This document shows, in pieces, positions 18,336 through 26,907 of a stretch of 44,488 nucleotides of DNA (the first letter of the stretch is position 1; the number at the start of each line of letters is the position of its first letter). The notes under the pieces are model-generated. The model worked only from the letters and a program-made list of their open reading frames with translations. It was not told the origin of the DNA and made no database searches. The position numbers and the translations under genes are program-made. Source of the stretch: a bacterium (GTDB lineage: Bacteria; SZUA-182; SZUA-191; JAJRXT01); assembly GCA_024276125.1 (NCBI GenBank), contig JAJRXT010000036.1, positions 1 through 44,488 on the forward strand. Reading direction: 5' to 3'.

Positions 18336-19310
18336 TTAACCTTTCAGTATCTTGGCTGCTTCTTTGGCAAAGTAAGTAATAATAATATCAGCTCCGGCGC
18401 GTTTTATGGATAATAGTATCTCCATCATAACTTTTTGCCCGTCAATCCAGCCTGCCCTGTCAGCGGCTTTAACCATGGAATACTCACCGCTTACATTATA
18501 GGCGGCTACCGGAAAATCATATTCCTGTTTTATACGATATATTATATCCAGATAGGATAATGCGGGTTTAACCATTACAATATCTGCCCCCTCGTCAATA
18601 TCCATGCTGACCTCGCGCAAGGCTTCAAGGGCATTAGCCGGGTCCATCTGATGAGAGCGGCGATCGCCAAAGGCCGGCGCAGATAAGGCCGCTTCTCTAA
18701 AGGGACCGTAAAAACTGGAGGCGTATTTTGCCGCATAAGACATAATGGGTATATTGGTATAGCCGTTTTTATCCAGCACATCGCGTATACCGCAAACACG
18801 TCCGTCCATCATATCGGAAGGCGCTACCATATCAGCCCCGGCCTCAGCATGAGACAACGCCATCTGAGCAAGCAGCGGCAGGGTTGCGTCATTATCAATA
18901 TGTCCGTCGGTAATAAGGCCGCAATGCCCGTGATCCGTATACTCGCACAAACAGACATCGGTAATTACCACCAGATTGTCAACCTCGTTTTTTATGGCTT
19001 GTATAGCTTGTTGTACGATCCCGTCATCAGCATAAGCCTCTGATCCCACTTCGTCTTTTTTCTCAGGGATACCGAATAATAAAATAGCCGGTATACCTAA
19101 GGATGCCGCCTCGCGGGCTTCTTTGACCAGCATATCCACCGACATATGGTAATTACCCGGCATGGAACTGATTTCATTTTTTACTTGATCGCCGTGAACT
19201 ACAAACAGCGGATATATTAAATTTGCTACGTCCAACTGTGTTTCGCTGATCATTTTTCTTAATAATTTGGTTTCGCGCATCCGGCGCGGACGATAAAATG
19301 GATAATACAT
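18336..19310 (-). CDS. hemB: delta-aminolevulinic acid dehydratase (porphobilinogen synthase)
   Basis: 324 residues. It condenses two 5-aminolevulinate molecules to porphobilinogen, the common step to all tetrapyrroles. Both Schiff-base lysine regions are present: the [17 protein letters not shown] segment and [20 protein letters not shown] is also typical. The site [15 protein letters not shown] keeps all three cysteines, so this is the zinc-dependent form. The ribosome site AAGGAGG lies 6 bases before ATG. It is first in an operon with the ahbD-like gene. Confidence 0.96.
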   Translation of the reverse strand: MYYPFYRPRRMRETKLLRKMISETQLDVANLIYPLFVVHGDQVKNEISSMPGNYHMSVDMLVKEAREAASLGIPAILLFGIPEKKDEVGSEAYADDGIVQQAIQAIKNEVDNLVVITDVCLCEYTDHGHCGLITDGHIDNDATLPLLAQMALSHAEAGADMVAPSDMMDGRVCGIRDVLDKNGYTNIPIMSYAAKYASSFYGPFREAALSAPAFGDRRSHQMDPANALEALREVSMDIDEGADIVMVKPALSYLDIIYRIKQEYDFPVAAYNVSGEYSMVKAADRAGWIDGQKVMMEILLSIKRAGADIIITYFAKEAAKILKG

Positions 19311-19331
19311 AAAACCTCCTTAAATTCGATA

Positions 19332-19612
19332 TAATTGGTTTAACTTATTTGTAAAGATCAAACCTTGGGGCAAACCCTTCTTAAAAGAAGGGTTATTCCC
19401 CAAACCCCTTTCCTAAGAATTTTAATTTAAGGAATTTGGTTGGCGGCACAATAATACCAGCTATAAATATTTCAGCAAGATAATATGCGCCGCCAACCAA
19501 ATTCCTTGAGATTGAAAGTTTTTGGGAGGAGTTTGAGGGACACTTTTTTCAAAAAGGGTTCCTCAAGGTTTTGTCCTTTACAAATACATCAAACTAATTT
19601 TATCTCAAACTC
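19332..19612. repeat. R7 large palindromic element
   Basis: The two halves, about 115 bases each, are imperfect inverted repeats joined at GGTTGGCGGC / GCCGCCAACC around a 40-base spacer. Each half carries internal hairpins (AACCCTTCTT.AAGAAGGGTT). A half-size relative is at 21621-21722. It lies upstream of hemB and contains no gene; the 77-codon frame 19485-19718 is produced by it. Confidence 0.8.
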
Positions 19613-19755
19613 ATGTTATTTAAAATATCAGAAACAGGCTGTTTTTTCAACCGGAATAATTTTTGGTATTTTCTTATTGTATTTATTTGTGTTTAAATAT
19701 ATTATACTATACATATAAACATTACCGATATGTACTCACATAAAGACTTCAGGAC

Positions 19756-20044
19756 ATGTAGCCGCCGATTTTTAAGTCGGCTATGAAAGCGGGTTTAAAA
19801 ACTATATGTTTCGGGATGTCTCATCCCGAAACTAATTGCTCACCGCAGGTATGTTTCGGGGTGAGACACCCCGAAACATACAACATAAAATACCCGTAGG
19901 GGAGGGGTTCTTCACCTCCAGCTTATATAATCCCGGTATTGGATTTGAGAATCCGACACCACAAAACCTGTCATTCTGAGGCGATAAGCCGAAGATTCTG
20001 CTCGCTTTTCCGGGGGGAGATTCTTCATCCCGTTCAGAATTACA
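19756..20044. repeat. cluster of R3, two R4 hairpins and a degenerate R1
   Basis: R3 hairpin GTAGCCGCCGA...AAGTCGGC begins at 19758. R4 hairpins lie at 19808-19832 and 19851-19879 (GTTTCGGG...CCCGAAAC). A degenerate R1 runs from 19969 to about 20044, ending CAGAATTACA instead of CAGAATGACA. Apart from these and R7, 19311-20066 holds no gene I can support. Confidence 0.75.
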
Positions 20045-20066
20045 CAAAATTAGACAAATCAAAATT

Positions 20067-21602
20067 ATGCTGGCTAAAGTAAAAAGTAGTTCCATTTTGG
20101 GTATAGACGCTTATTTACTTGATGTAGAAGTGGATATTTCACCCGGGCTGCCCCATTTTTCCACCGTGGGCTTACCAGATCAAGCGGTAAAGGAAAGCCG
20201 CGATCGCGTAAGGGCGGCTTTAGGTAATATAGGCTATGAATTTCCAGTTAAAAATATTACCATAAATCTGGCTCCGGCGGATATAAAAAAGGAAGGCTCC
20301 TTATACGATCTGCCGATTGCAGTGGGTATTTTGGCCGCTTGCGGTCTGATTAGTCATAAATTATTAGATGAATATATTATTGTAGGCGAATTATCCTTGG
20401 ACGGCGGCGTAAGACCGGTCTGGGGAGCCTTGTCTATGGCGCTGGCCGGCGCAAAACAAAAAGGGATTAAGGGGATCATCGTACCCAAAGAAAATGCACA
20501 TGAAGCAGCCGTAGTTCAGGATATATGCGTATACGGCGTAAGCAGCCTGCCGCAGACTATACAGTTTTTAAACGAAGAACAGATTATCCAGCCCACGGTG
20601 GTTAATATAGCCGATATATTTTCAAATCATTATCAATATGAATTCGATTTTGCAGATGTAAAGGGACAACTGCATGCCAAGCGCGCTTTAGAAGTTGCTA
20701 CTGCCGGCGGACACAATATTTTGATGATAGGCCCGCCCGGCGCCGGTAAAACTATGCTGGCCAAACGTATAAATACCATATTACCCGAATTTACATTAGA
20801 AGAGGCTATTGAAACTACCAAAATATACAGCGCCGCCGGTATGCTGGAGAGTAATTTGGCGCTAATGACCACGCGTCCGTTCAGAGCGCCGCATCATACG
20901 ATATCCGATGCGGGTTTAATTGGCGGCGGACAAATGCCGCGTCCGGGCGAAGTCAGTATGACCCATAACGGGTTATTGTTTTTAGATGAAATTCTGGAAT
21001 TCAAACGCCGCACTCTGGAGGTCATGCGCCAGCCCTTGGAAAACGGTTATGTAACCATTACCAGAGCCACGGCATCGCTAACCTTTCCGGCGCGTTTTAT
21101 GCTGGCCGCCGCCATGAACCCGTGTCCCTGCGGTTTTTTAAATCATCCGGTAAAAGAATGCAGTTGTAGCCCGCAGAAAATCAGAAATTATATATCGCGC
21201 TTGTCCGGCCCGCTGCTTGACCGAATTGATATACATATAGAAGTACCAGCCCTAAAATATAACGAATTGACCAAAATCAAACCTGCAGAAAATTCAGCCG
21301 CTATCCGCAATAGAGTAGGCAGCGCCAGAAAAATTCAGCAGGGGCGGTTTAGTAAGAGTAAAATATATTGCAATGCTCATATGAATTCCAACCATATCAG
21401 AGGATTCTGTCAAATTGATGATAGCAGTAGAAAATTATTAGAGACCGCTATTAATAAATTGGGATTCTCCGCAAGAACATATGACCGTATCCTGAAAGTC
21501 GCCAGAACCATAGCCGACTTGGAAGAAACGCCGCAAATAAGTATGCAGCATATTTCAGAAGCCATCCAATACCGCTGCATGGACCGCGAATACTGGCAAT
21601 AA
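20067..21602 (+). CDS. comM: YifB/ComM family Mg-chelatase-like AAA+ ATPase
   Basis: 511 residues, the usual length. The N-terminal domain starts MLAKVKSSSILGIDAYLLDV and contains GLPHFSTVGLPDQAVKESR and NITINLAPADIKKEGSLYDL, typical of this family. The AAA+ core has Walker A GPPGAGKTMLAKR, then RAPHHTISDAGLIGGG, LLFLDEILEF (Walker B) and AAMNPCPCGF with the CxC/CSC zinc-like cysteines. In naturally transformable bacteria ComM is a branch-migration helicase for incoming DNA. dprA is also present in this window, which is compatible with competence but not proof. The site upstream of the start is weak. Confidence 0.93.
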   Translation: MLAKVKSSSILGIDAYLLDVEVDISPGLPHFSTVGLPDQAVKESRDRVRAALGNIGYEFPVKNITINLAPADIKKEGSLYDLPIAVGILAACGLISHKLLDEYIIVGELSLDGGVRPVWGALSMALAGAKQKGIKGIIVPKENAHEAAVVQDICVYGVSSLPQTIQFLNEEQIIQPTVVNIADIFSNHYQYEFDFADVKGQLHAKRALEVATAGGHNILMIGPPGAGKTMLAKRINTILPEFTLEEAIETTKIYSAAGMLESNLALMTTRPFRAPHHTISDAGLIGGGQMPRPGEVSMTHNGLLFLDEILEFKRRTLEVMRQPLENGYVTITRATASLTFPARFMLAAAMNPCPCGFLNHPVKECSCSPQKIRNYISRLSGPLLDRIDIHIEVPALKYNELTKIKPAENSAAIRNRVGSARKIQQGRFSKSKIYCNAHMNSNHIRGFCQIDDSSRKLLETAINKLGFSARTYDRILKVARTIADLEETPQISMQHISEAIQYRCMDREYWQ

Positions 21603-21620
21603 ATAACGTAAATTCTACAT

Positions 21621-21722
21621 AAAATTAATTTGATGTATTTAAAAGACAAAACCATGAGGAACCCTTCTTTCAAGAAGGGTTTCCCCCAAGGTTTGCTCTT
21701 TAAGTACATCAAACTTATTTTA
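21621..21722. repeat. R7-related short palindrome
   Basis: Arms AATTTGATGTATTTAAA and TTTAAGTACATCAAACTT surround the hairpin AACCCTTCTTTCAAGAAGGGTT. It equals the outer ends of the R7 at 19332 with the centre missing. It lies just after yifB and may serve as its 3' hairpin. Confidence 0.75.
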
Positions 21723-21752
21723 TGGAAGATTTTTCACGCGTTACTATTAGGC

Positions 21753-21781
21753 TTGCATTTTAAGCGCTTAATTAGTATAAT
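21753..21781 (+). promoter_or_regulatory. sigma70-type promoter of the proC operon
   Basis: TTGCAT at 21753-21758, a 17-nt spacer containing TTAAGCGCTTAA (itself palindromic), and TATAAT at 21776-21781, 58 bases before proC. Confidence 0.65.
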
Positions 21782-21839
21782 TCCTTAAGTATTATTTATA
21801 CTAACCTACACATAACCCAAACAATTAAAATTAAAAAAA

Positions 21840-22661
21840 ATGATAAAAGATAAAACTATAGCCATCTTAGGCGCCGGTAATATGGGAAGCGCGCTTATTG
21901 GCGGTATTATAAAGAAAAAACTTGTCTTACCTGATTCGATATGCGCTTGCGATCTTAGTAAAGAGCGTCTTGAGCATTTAGCCCAAACCTATAAAATAAA
22001 AACTACATGCGATAATAAACAAGCCATAGGCGATGCAGATTTAATCATACTTGCGGTAAAACCGCAGCAATTACCTGATTTGCTCACAGAAATAAAACCA
22101 TTACTCGGTAAAGATAAATTGCTCATTTCTATTGCCGCCGGCGTTACTATTCGTAAGTTGCAGCTTTATCTGTCGGGGGTGGATATACGCATTATTCGCA
22201 TTATGCCCAATATGCCCGCTTTTGTGGGGGCGGCTATGAGCGCTTTATGTAAAAGCGATAATGCAAATTCAGACGATCTAAAATTAGCGGAAGAAATATT
22301 TGAAAGTATTGGCGAAACGGTAATAGTAAAGGAAAATTTAATGGATGCGGTTACCGGTTTAAGCGGCAGCGGCCCGGCTTATATTATGGTAATAATCGAA
22401 GCCTTAGCTGATGCGGGGGTAAAATTGGGATTACCTAGAGATATATCCTTAAAATTATCGCTTCAGACCGTACTTGGCTCCGCCTTACTGTTAAAAGAAA
22501 AAGGGCTGCATCCGGCTCAGTTAAAGGATATGGTCGCATCACCCGGCGGCGCTACTATTGCCGGTTTATTTGAGTTAGAATGCGGCGGGCTGCGGGCTAC
22601 GCTGATTAAGGCGGTAGAGGCCGCCGCCCGCAGATCAAAAGAATTGGGGGAGTTGGAATAA
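21840..22661 (+). CDS. proC: pyrroline-5-carboxylate reductase
   Basis: 273 residues. It catalyses the last step of proline synthesis, reducing pyrroline-5-carboxylate with NAD(P)H. The N-terminal Rossmann motif is ILGAGNMGSALIGG (residues 9-22). AVKPQQ and SIAAGVTI follow, then RIMPNMPAFVGAAMSALC. The C-terminal dimer/active-site region has the signature VTGLSGSGPAYIMVIIEALADAGVK with its conserved GSGPA, then DMVASPGGATIAGL. It is the first gene of an operon; yggT starts 3 bases after its stop, an arrangement common in bacteria. Confidence 0.96.
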   Translation: MIKDKTIAILGAGNMGSALIGGIIKKKLVLPDSICACDLSKERLEHLAQTYKIKTTCDNKQAIGDADLIILAVKPQQLPDLLTEIKPLLGKDKLLISIAAGVTIRKLQLYLSGVDIRIIRIMPNMPAFVGAAMSALCKSDNANSDDLKLAEEIFESIGETVIVKENLMDAVTGLSGSGPAYIMVIIEALADAGVKLGLPRDISLKLSLQTVLGSALLLKEKGLHPAQLKDMVASPGGATIAGLFELECGGLRATLIKAVEAAARRSKELGELE

Positions 22662-22663
22662 TT

Positions 22664-22969
22664 ATGTTTGTTTTCTCTAATATATTACAGGGAGTGGCAG
22701 AAGTGCTTAATATGCTGCTTGAGTTATACAAGTGGGCTATTATTATTAATGCCTGCTTAAGCTGGGTCAGTCCTGATCCTTACAACCCTGTCGTACGGTT
22801 TTTATACCAAATTACAGAGCCAGGCTTGCGGCCTATCCGCCGTATTTTGCCGTTTAAAGGCGGTGTTGATTTCTCACCGATAATCGCTATTCTGGTTATT
22901 ATTTTTATACAAAGCGCCATTATTACCAGCTTATTTGAAATTGCATTTAAACTGAAACAAAGCTTTTAA
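22664..22969 (+). CDS. YggT family integral membrane protein
   Basis: 101 residues with two hydrophobic segments, about residues 5-33 and 70-95. Between them is the family signature: NACLSWVSPDPYNPVVRFLYQITEPGLRPIRRILP, read here in two pieces (SWVSPDPYNPVVRFL and TEPGLRPIRRILP). YggT proteins are linked to cell-division-associated or osmotic functions in several bacteria and usually sit beside proC, as here. Coupled to proC by a 2-base gap. Confidence 0.9.
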   Translation: MFVFSNILQGVAEVLNMLLELYKWAIIINACLSWVSPDPYNPVVRFLYQITEPGLRPIRRILPFKGGVDFSPIIAILVIIFIQSAIITSLFEIAFKLKQSF

Positions 22970-22998
22970 TATTAATTCTCAATTTTTGTGCGGGCTAA

Positions 22999-23182
22999 AC
23001 CTGTAGTCGCCGACCTTTAGGTCGGCTATGGTGCGGGTCTAAAAATCCGTATCTACAAACAGGGTAAAATAGAATTTCCTATAAGCCCCTCTTGCAAAAG
23101 TCCCCAAAATGTCATTCCCGCAGTGATTTTGATTTAGATTCCCTTTTAAGGGCATTCGGGAATGACTGTTGTTTTGCAAGAG
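22999..23182. repeat. R3 hairpin and R8 palindrome inside the proC-yggT-yggU operon
   Basis: R3 GTAGTCGCCGACC...TAGGTCGGC lies at 22999-23055. R8 runs from 23089 to 23182 with arms CTCTTGCAAAA / TTTTGCAAGAG around the common TGTCATTCCCG...CGGGAATGAC inner palindrome. They separate yggT from yggU by 238 bases. Confidence 0.75.
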
Positions 23183-23207
23183 CTTCCTATACTATTAATT
23201 TTGTTAA

Positions 23208-23495
23208 ATGTTCTCATTTAATAATACTAAAAATGGATTAGTATTCAACGTACGCCTTATTCCGCGCTCATCGCGTAACAAAATTTTAGGCATATATCAG
23301 GATGCGCTAAAAATTCAAATAACCAGCCCGCCGGTAAAGGGGCAGGCAAATAAAGCCTTAATAGAACTTTTAGCCAAAAAATTAAAAGTAAGCAAATCTC
23401 AAGTGGATATAATCAAAGGCCATAGTGCGAAAGATAAGCAAATAATCATACGCGGCGGCATAAAAGAAGAACATATACTCGCCTTATGCCCATAA
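23208..23495 (+). CDS. DUF167 family protein (YggU)
   Basis: 95 residues. The central signature is GQANKALIELLAKKLKVSKSQV, read here as GQANKALIELLAKKLK and VDIIKGHSAKDKQI, with the preceding IQITSPPVKG. The fold is known structurally (small alpha/beta) but the function is not. It often follows proC and yggT, as here. Downstream it is 36 bases from the Nudix gene. Confidence 0.9.
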   Translation: MFSFNNTKNGLVFNVRLIPRSSRNKILGIYQDALKIQITSPPVKGQANKALIELLAKKLKVSKSQVDIIKGHSAKDKQIIIRGGIKEEHILALCP

Positions 23496-23531
23496 AAAGC
23501 CTACGCTCAAGCTAATGAGGAGACAACAGCG

Positions 23532-23984
23532 ATGGAAATCGGATTATACTGTTCCGCATGTGGAAACCTGGTAAAGAAATTTCGCAATCCTACGCCTACT
23601 GTAGATATTATTATAGAATGCACAACGGATGAGGATGAGTTGGGAATAGTATTAATAAAAAGGCGTAATCCGCCGGAAGGCTGGGCACTGCCCGGGGGAT
23701 TCGTGGATTACGGCGAAAGTCTGGAGGATGCGGCTATCAGGGAAGCAAAAGAAGAGACCGGCTTAGATGTAGAGCTTATCGGTCAGTTTCATACATATTC
23801 CGCCCCCAAGCGCGATCCAAGGCAGCATACGGTATCAACAGTATTTATAGGTATAGCCAAAGGCGTCCCGCAGGCGGCAGACGACGCTAAAGATGCCGAG
23901 TTGTTCTGGCCAGACAGACTGCCGGAGCAAATAGCCTTTGACCACCGGCAAATACTGGATGATTTTTTCAAAGAACGCTATTAA
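23532..23984 (+). CDS. Nudix hydrolase
   Basis: 150 residues. The Nudix box G-x5-E-x7-REUXEEXGU is complete: [25 protein letters not shown] quote its ends only: [10 protein letters not shown] and REAKEETGL at about residues 56-79. It hydrolyses a nucleoside diphosphate linked to another moiety. WALPGG before the box and the length resemble ADP-ribose pyrophosphatase/MutT-like enzymes, but the substrate is not determined. An N-terminal CSACG gives only one CxxC. AGGAG lies about 10 bases before the ATG. It is the last gene of the proC operon. Confidence 0.9.
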   Translation: MEIGLYCSACGNLVKKFRNPTPTVDIIIECTTDEDELGIVLIKRRNPPEGWALPGGFVDYGESLEDAAIREAKEETGLDVELIGQFHTYSAPKRDPRQHTVSTVFIGIAKGVPQAADDAKDAELFWPDRLPEQIAFDHRQILDDFFKERY

Positions 23985-24131
23985 CTCGAATAATCTTTCC
24001 TATCGTAGCCGCCGACCTTTAGGTCGGCCTGTTACCGGTAGGGGATAATACTGTTGATAAGGTATGTTAGCAAAAAGAACAAAAACCTTGCTCTAGCTGT
24101 AGGGTGGATTAAGGGGTCTTATATAACCGGT

Positions 24132-24261
24132 TAAGTATAATTGCACAAATATCTATAACTTGTGTTGCCGGATTCTCAAATCCGACAACAGGGGCTTTGG
24201 GGTCAGATTTGAGAATCTGACCCCACCAAAAATATTATAGCTAATTATGCAATTATGCTTA
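24132..24261 (+). repeat. R5 element inserted in R2
   Basis: Ends TAAGTATAATTGCACAAAT and TTATGCAATTATGCTTA are inverted repeats. The interior carries two further hairpins on the words GATTCTCAAATCCGACA and TCAGATTTGAGAATCTGA. It is very similar to the copy at 30551-30683. Confidence 0.8.
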
Positions 24262-24456
24262 TATTAACCTGAGTTCGACATAAGAAAAATTAAACTGTTT
24301 TTATATATCAGCTAGTTGGTGTTTTGTATAGAGTTGATTGACGTAAAATTTCTGTAGAAGAGGGGCGCATCCCCTCCCGCTGTAGAGGCGGGTTTGAAAC
24401 CCGCCTCTACAAGACAACAAAATCAACAACTTTTATGTCGAACTCAGGTTATATTA
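24259..24456 (+). mobile_element. R6 MITE-like element with 8-bp target duplication
   Basis: Terminal inverted repeats ACCTGAGTTCGACATAA and TTATGTCGAACTCAGGT are perfect. TTATATTA stands directly on both sides (24259-24266 and 24449-24456), a classical target-site duplication. The interior has a GAGGGGcgcatCCCCTC hairpin and an R3-type hairpin at about 24371-24407. No coding capacity. Confidence 0.8.
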
Positions 24457-24724
24457 AAAAAAGTAAAGAACACCCAATAACCTAAAGATCACCCCGAATC
24501 CACCACAATTGCTCACCGCTAGATGTGGTGGATGCGCAACTATTAAAAACGCAGGCGTAACATATTTTTTTGTAGGCTTATTTCCAATATGGGCTTGTTC
24601 CACCCTACATTTTTAATTTTGGGTATCTTAAGTCAACAATATTATCAGTAGCGGGGGCGGGTTTAAAAATCCGCGGCTACAAAGGGGAAAAATGTACTAT
24701 CAGGTCATCTTTACTTTAAGCCTT

Positions 24725-26632
24725 TTAGTATGACTGCGCCGCAGGCGCATTGTTATCAATAAAGGTTTGATGCCATAATTCCAGATTAAGCAGATTCCAT
24801 AATCTGAATCCATGATCACAACGCCCGCTTATATGTTCCTCCAGCAACAATCTAATACCTTCTTTGCGAAAATAGCCCCGCTTTAAAGAACAATCAGCCA
24901 GTAATATATCCTGTATAAAATCTTTTAATTCAACACGGAACCATTGGCTTATAGGTACGGAAAATCCGGCTTTTTTGCGCTCTAATATATCGGGTGGCAG
25001 TATTTTGGCGAAAGCCTCTCTTAATATATATTTGGTAATATTTCCCTTTACCTTAAGCTGCCATGGTATACATGCGGCAAATTCCATAAGCTTATGATCC
25101 AAAAAGGGCGAACGCCCCTCCAGTGAATTGGCCATGGCGGCTATATCTATCTTAACCAGCAGGTCATCCGGTAAATAACCGGCTATATCTACATAAAAGG
25201 CGGCGCTCATAGCATCAGGCGCCGGCGCTTTATCATATAGGCGCTGAATACGCGCTTGCGAATCGTTTTTGTAAATCGACTCCTTTAATCCTTCCGAATA
25301 AATAGAATCCTTATGCTGATTATTAAAAGCGCAGATAAGCTGGAAATAGCGTTCGGCAAAGGGTGATGACAGCGTGTTTATATAGCGGCGTATTTTATTG
25401 GGCAGGGCTTGTTCATAATCGCTTTGCGGCAGATTTCTGGATATCGGCTCAATAATACCGGCTCTGATACAATTAGGAATACGCCCGTATAACATAGCCT
25501 GCCGCTGGGCAATATAGCGCTCATATCCGCCAAAAGCCTCATCTCCTGCATCCCCGTTTAGGGCTACCGTTACATGCGCTCGCGCCATTTTTGCTACATA
25601 ATAGCTGGGAATAGCCGACGGGTCGGCAAATGGTTCATTATAGTGCCAGATTAACTTAGGCAGCACTTCAAGTGCATCCGGTTTTACCACAAATTCCTGA
25701 TGCTCGGTGGAAAAATGCCTAGCTATTATACGCGCATGTTCTAATTAATTAAATTTTTCTTCTGTAAAGCCTATGGAGAATGTTTTTACCGGTTTATCTG
25801 AAAACTTACTCATTGCGGCAACCACGGCGCTTGAATCAATTCCTCCGCTTAAAAAAGCCCCCAATGGTACTTCGCTTATAAGTCTTAATTTGGTAGCTTC
25901 ATAAAAAAGCCTTAAGAATTCCTCAATATATTCTGATTTGCTTAGCTTGCTGTAATTAAATTCAAGGCGCCAGTAGCATTTTATACTGATTTTAGCATCT
26001 TTTAAAATAAGGTAATGAGCGGCGGGCAGCTTTTTTATACCCTTAAACATGGTATAGGGAGCAGGCACATATTGATAGGCCAGATAATGATTAAGAGCGG
26101 TTAAATCCACCTGCGGAGTGATATCGGTATCTTGCAGTATAGACTTTATTTCTGAGGCAAACAGCAGGCCGTCTTTATTTACCGAATATACCAGCGGCTT
26201 TTGTCCCATACGGTCACGGGCTAAAAACAGGCTGTTGTCCCTTGCGTCCAATATAGCAAAGGCGAACATACCCCTTAATTGTTTCAGGCAGTCTACGCCA
26301 GTCTCTTCGTATAAATGCAGGATAGTCTCAGTATCCGATTTGGTGCGGAATTTATGTCCTTTTTTTTTAAGGGTTTTTCGTAATTCTTTAAAATTGTATA
26401 TCTCGCCATTTAGTATAATAGCGCAGGTTTTATCCTCATTCCATATTGGCTGATGTCCGCCGGCTACATCTATAATACTTAAGCGGCTATGCCCTAAGCC
26501 AATGTTTTTGTTAATATATATACCCGTGTCATCCGGCCCGCGATGATGCAGTACGGCGCACATTTTATTGATTAAGCGAGGCTCCACCGGCGCATGATTT
26601 ATGTAATTATATTTACCGCAAATTCCGCACAT
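24725..26632 (-). pseudogene. asnB: asparagine synthase (glutamine-hydrolysing), interrupted by in-frame TAA
   Basis: One frame of 635 sense positions is broken by TAA at 25745-25747. The glutaminase half starts MCGICGKYNY with the nucleophilic Cys2 and has LHHRGPDD, GHSRLSIID and LNGEIYNF. The synthetase half has the PP-loop FLSGGIDSSAVVAAMSKF just before the stop. After it come HEFVV-type QEFVVKPDAL, LNGDAGDEAFGGYERY and GRSPFLDHKLMEFA. The text KTFSIGFTEEKFN-stop-LEHARIIA matches the family's FD/NEL-x-YAR, so Glu is expected (GAA to TAA). The full length equals family members linked to surface polysaccharide. As read, only the glutaminase and PP-loop would be made, and aspartate amidation is lost. 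Confidence 0.88.
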
Positions 26633-26656
26633 TTTGATTAACCTATAATTGTAGTC

Positions 26657-26899
26657 TGTAGCCGCCGACTTCTAAGTCGGTCATGGGGCGGGGGATTTTT
26701 ATGTTTCGGGGTGTCTCACCCCGAAACATAGCTATAGACTTAAGCTTAAAAGTCTTTTATTCGCTGTCATTCTGAGACTAAAAGCCGAAGAATCTGCTTG
26801 CTATTGCAGGGGGAGATTCTTCACTGCACTTCGTTTCATTCAGAATGACAGTTATCTTTTGCCTTGACCCGCAAGGGCGGGTTTAAAAACCCGCATCTA
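26657..26899. repeat. R3, R4, R1 and R3 in series between asnB and mtaB
   Basis: R3 TGTAGCCGCCGAC...GTCGGTC from 26657, R4 hairpin 26701-26729, R1 26765-26850, and an R3-type hairpin GGGCGGGTTTAAAAACCCGC ending at about 26899. They fill nearly all of the 275-base gap. Confidence 0.8.
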
Positions 26900-26907
26900 C
26901 ACTAAAA

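Larger units (their letters stand above)
24098..24609 (+). repeat. R2 element copy 2, split by two insertions
   Basis: It starts TGTAGGGTGGATTAAGGGG and ends TTCCACCCTACA. The left 33 bases and the right part from about 24457 align with the uninterrupted copy at 34072, while 24132-24456 is foreign (R5 then R6). The stretch 23985-24724 otherwise holds an R3 hairpin at about 24004-24030, another near 24650-24681, and no gene. Confidence 0.8.

Noticed and set aside
19485-19718. 77-codon frame
   Set aside because: Its first half is R7 repeat sequence and the rest is AT-rich low complexity.
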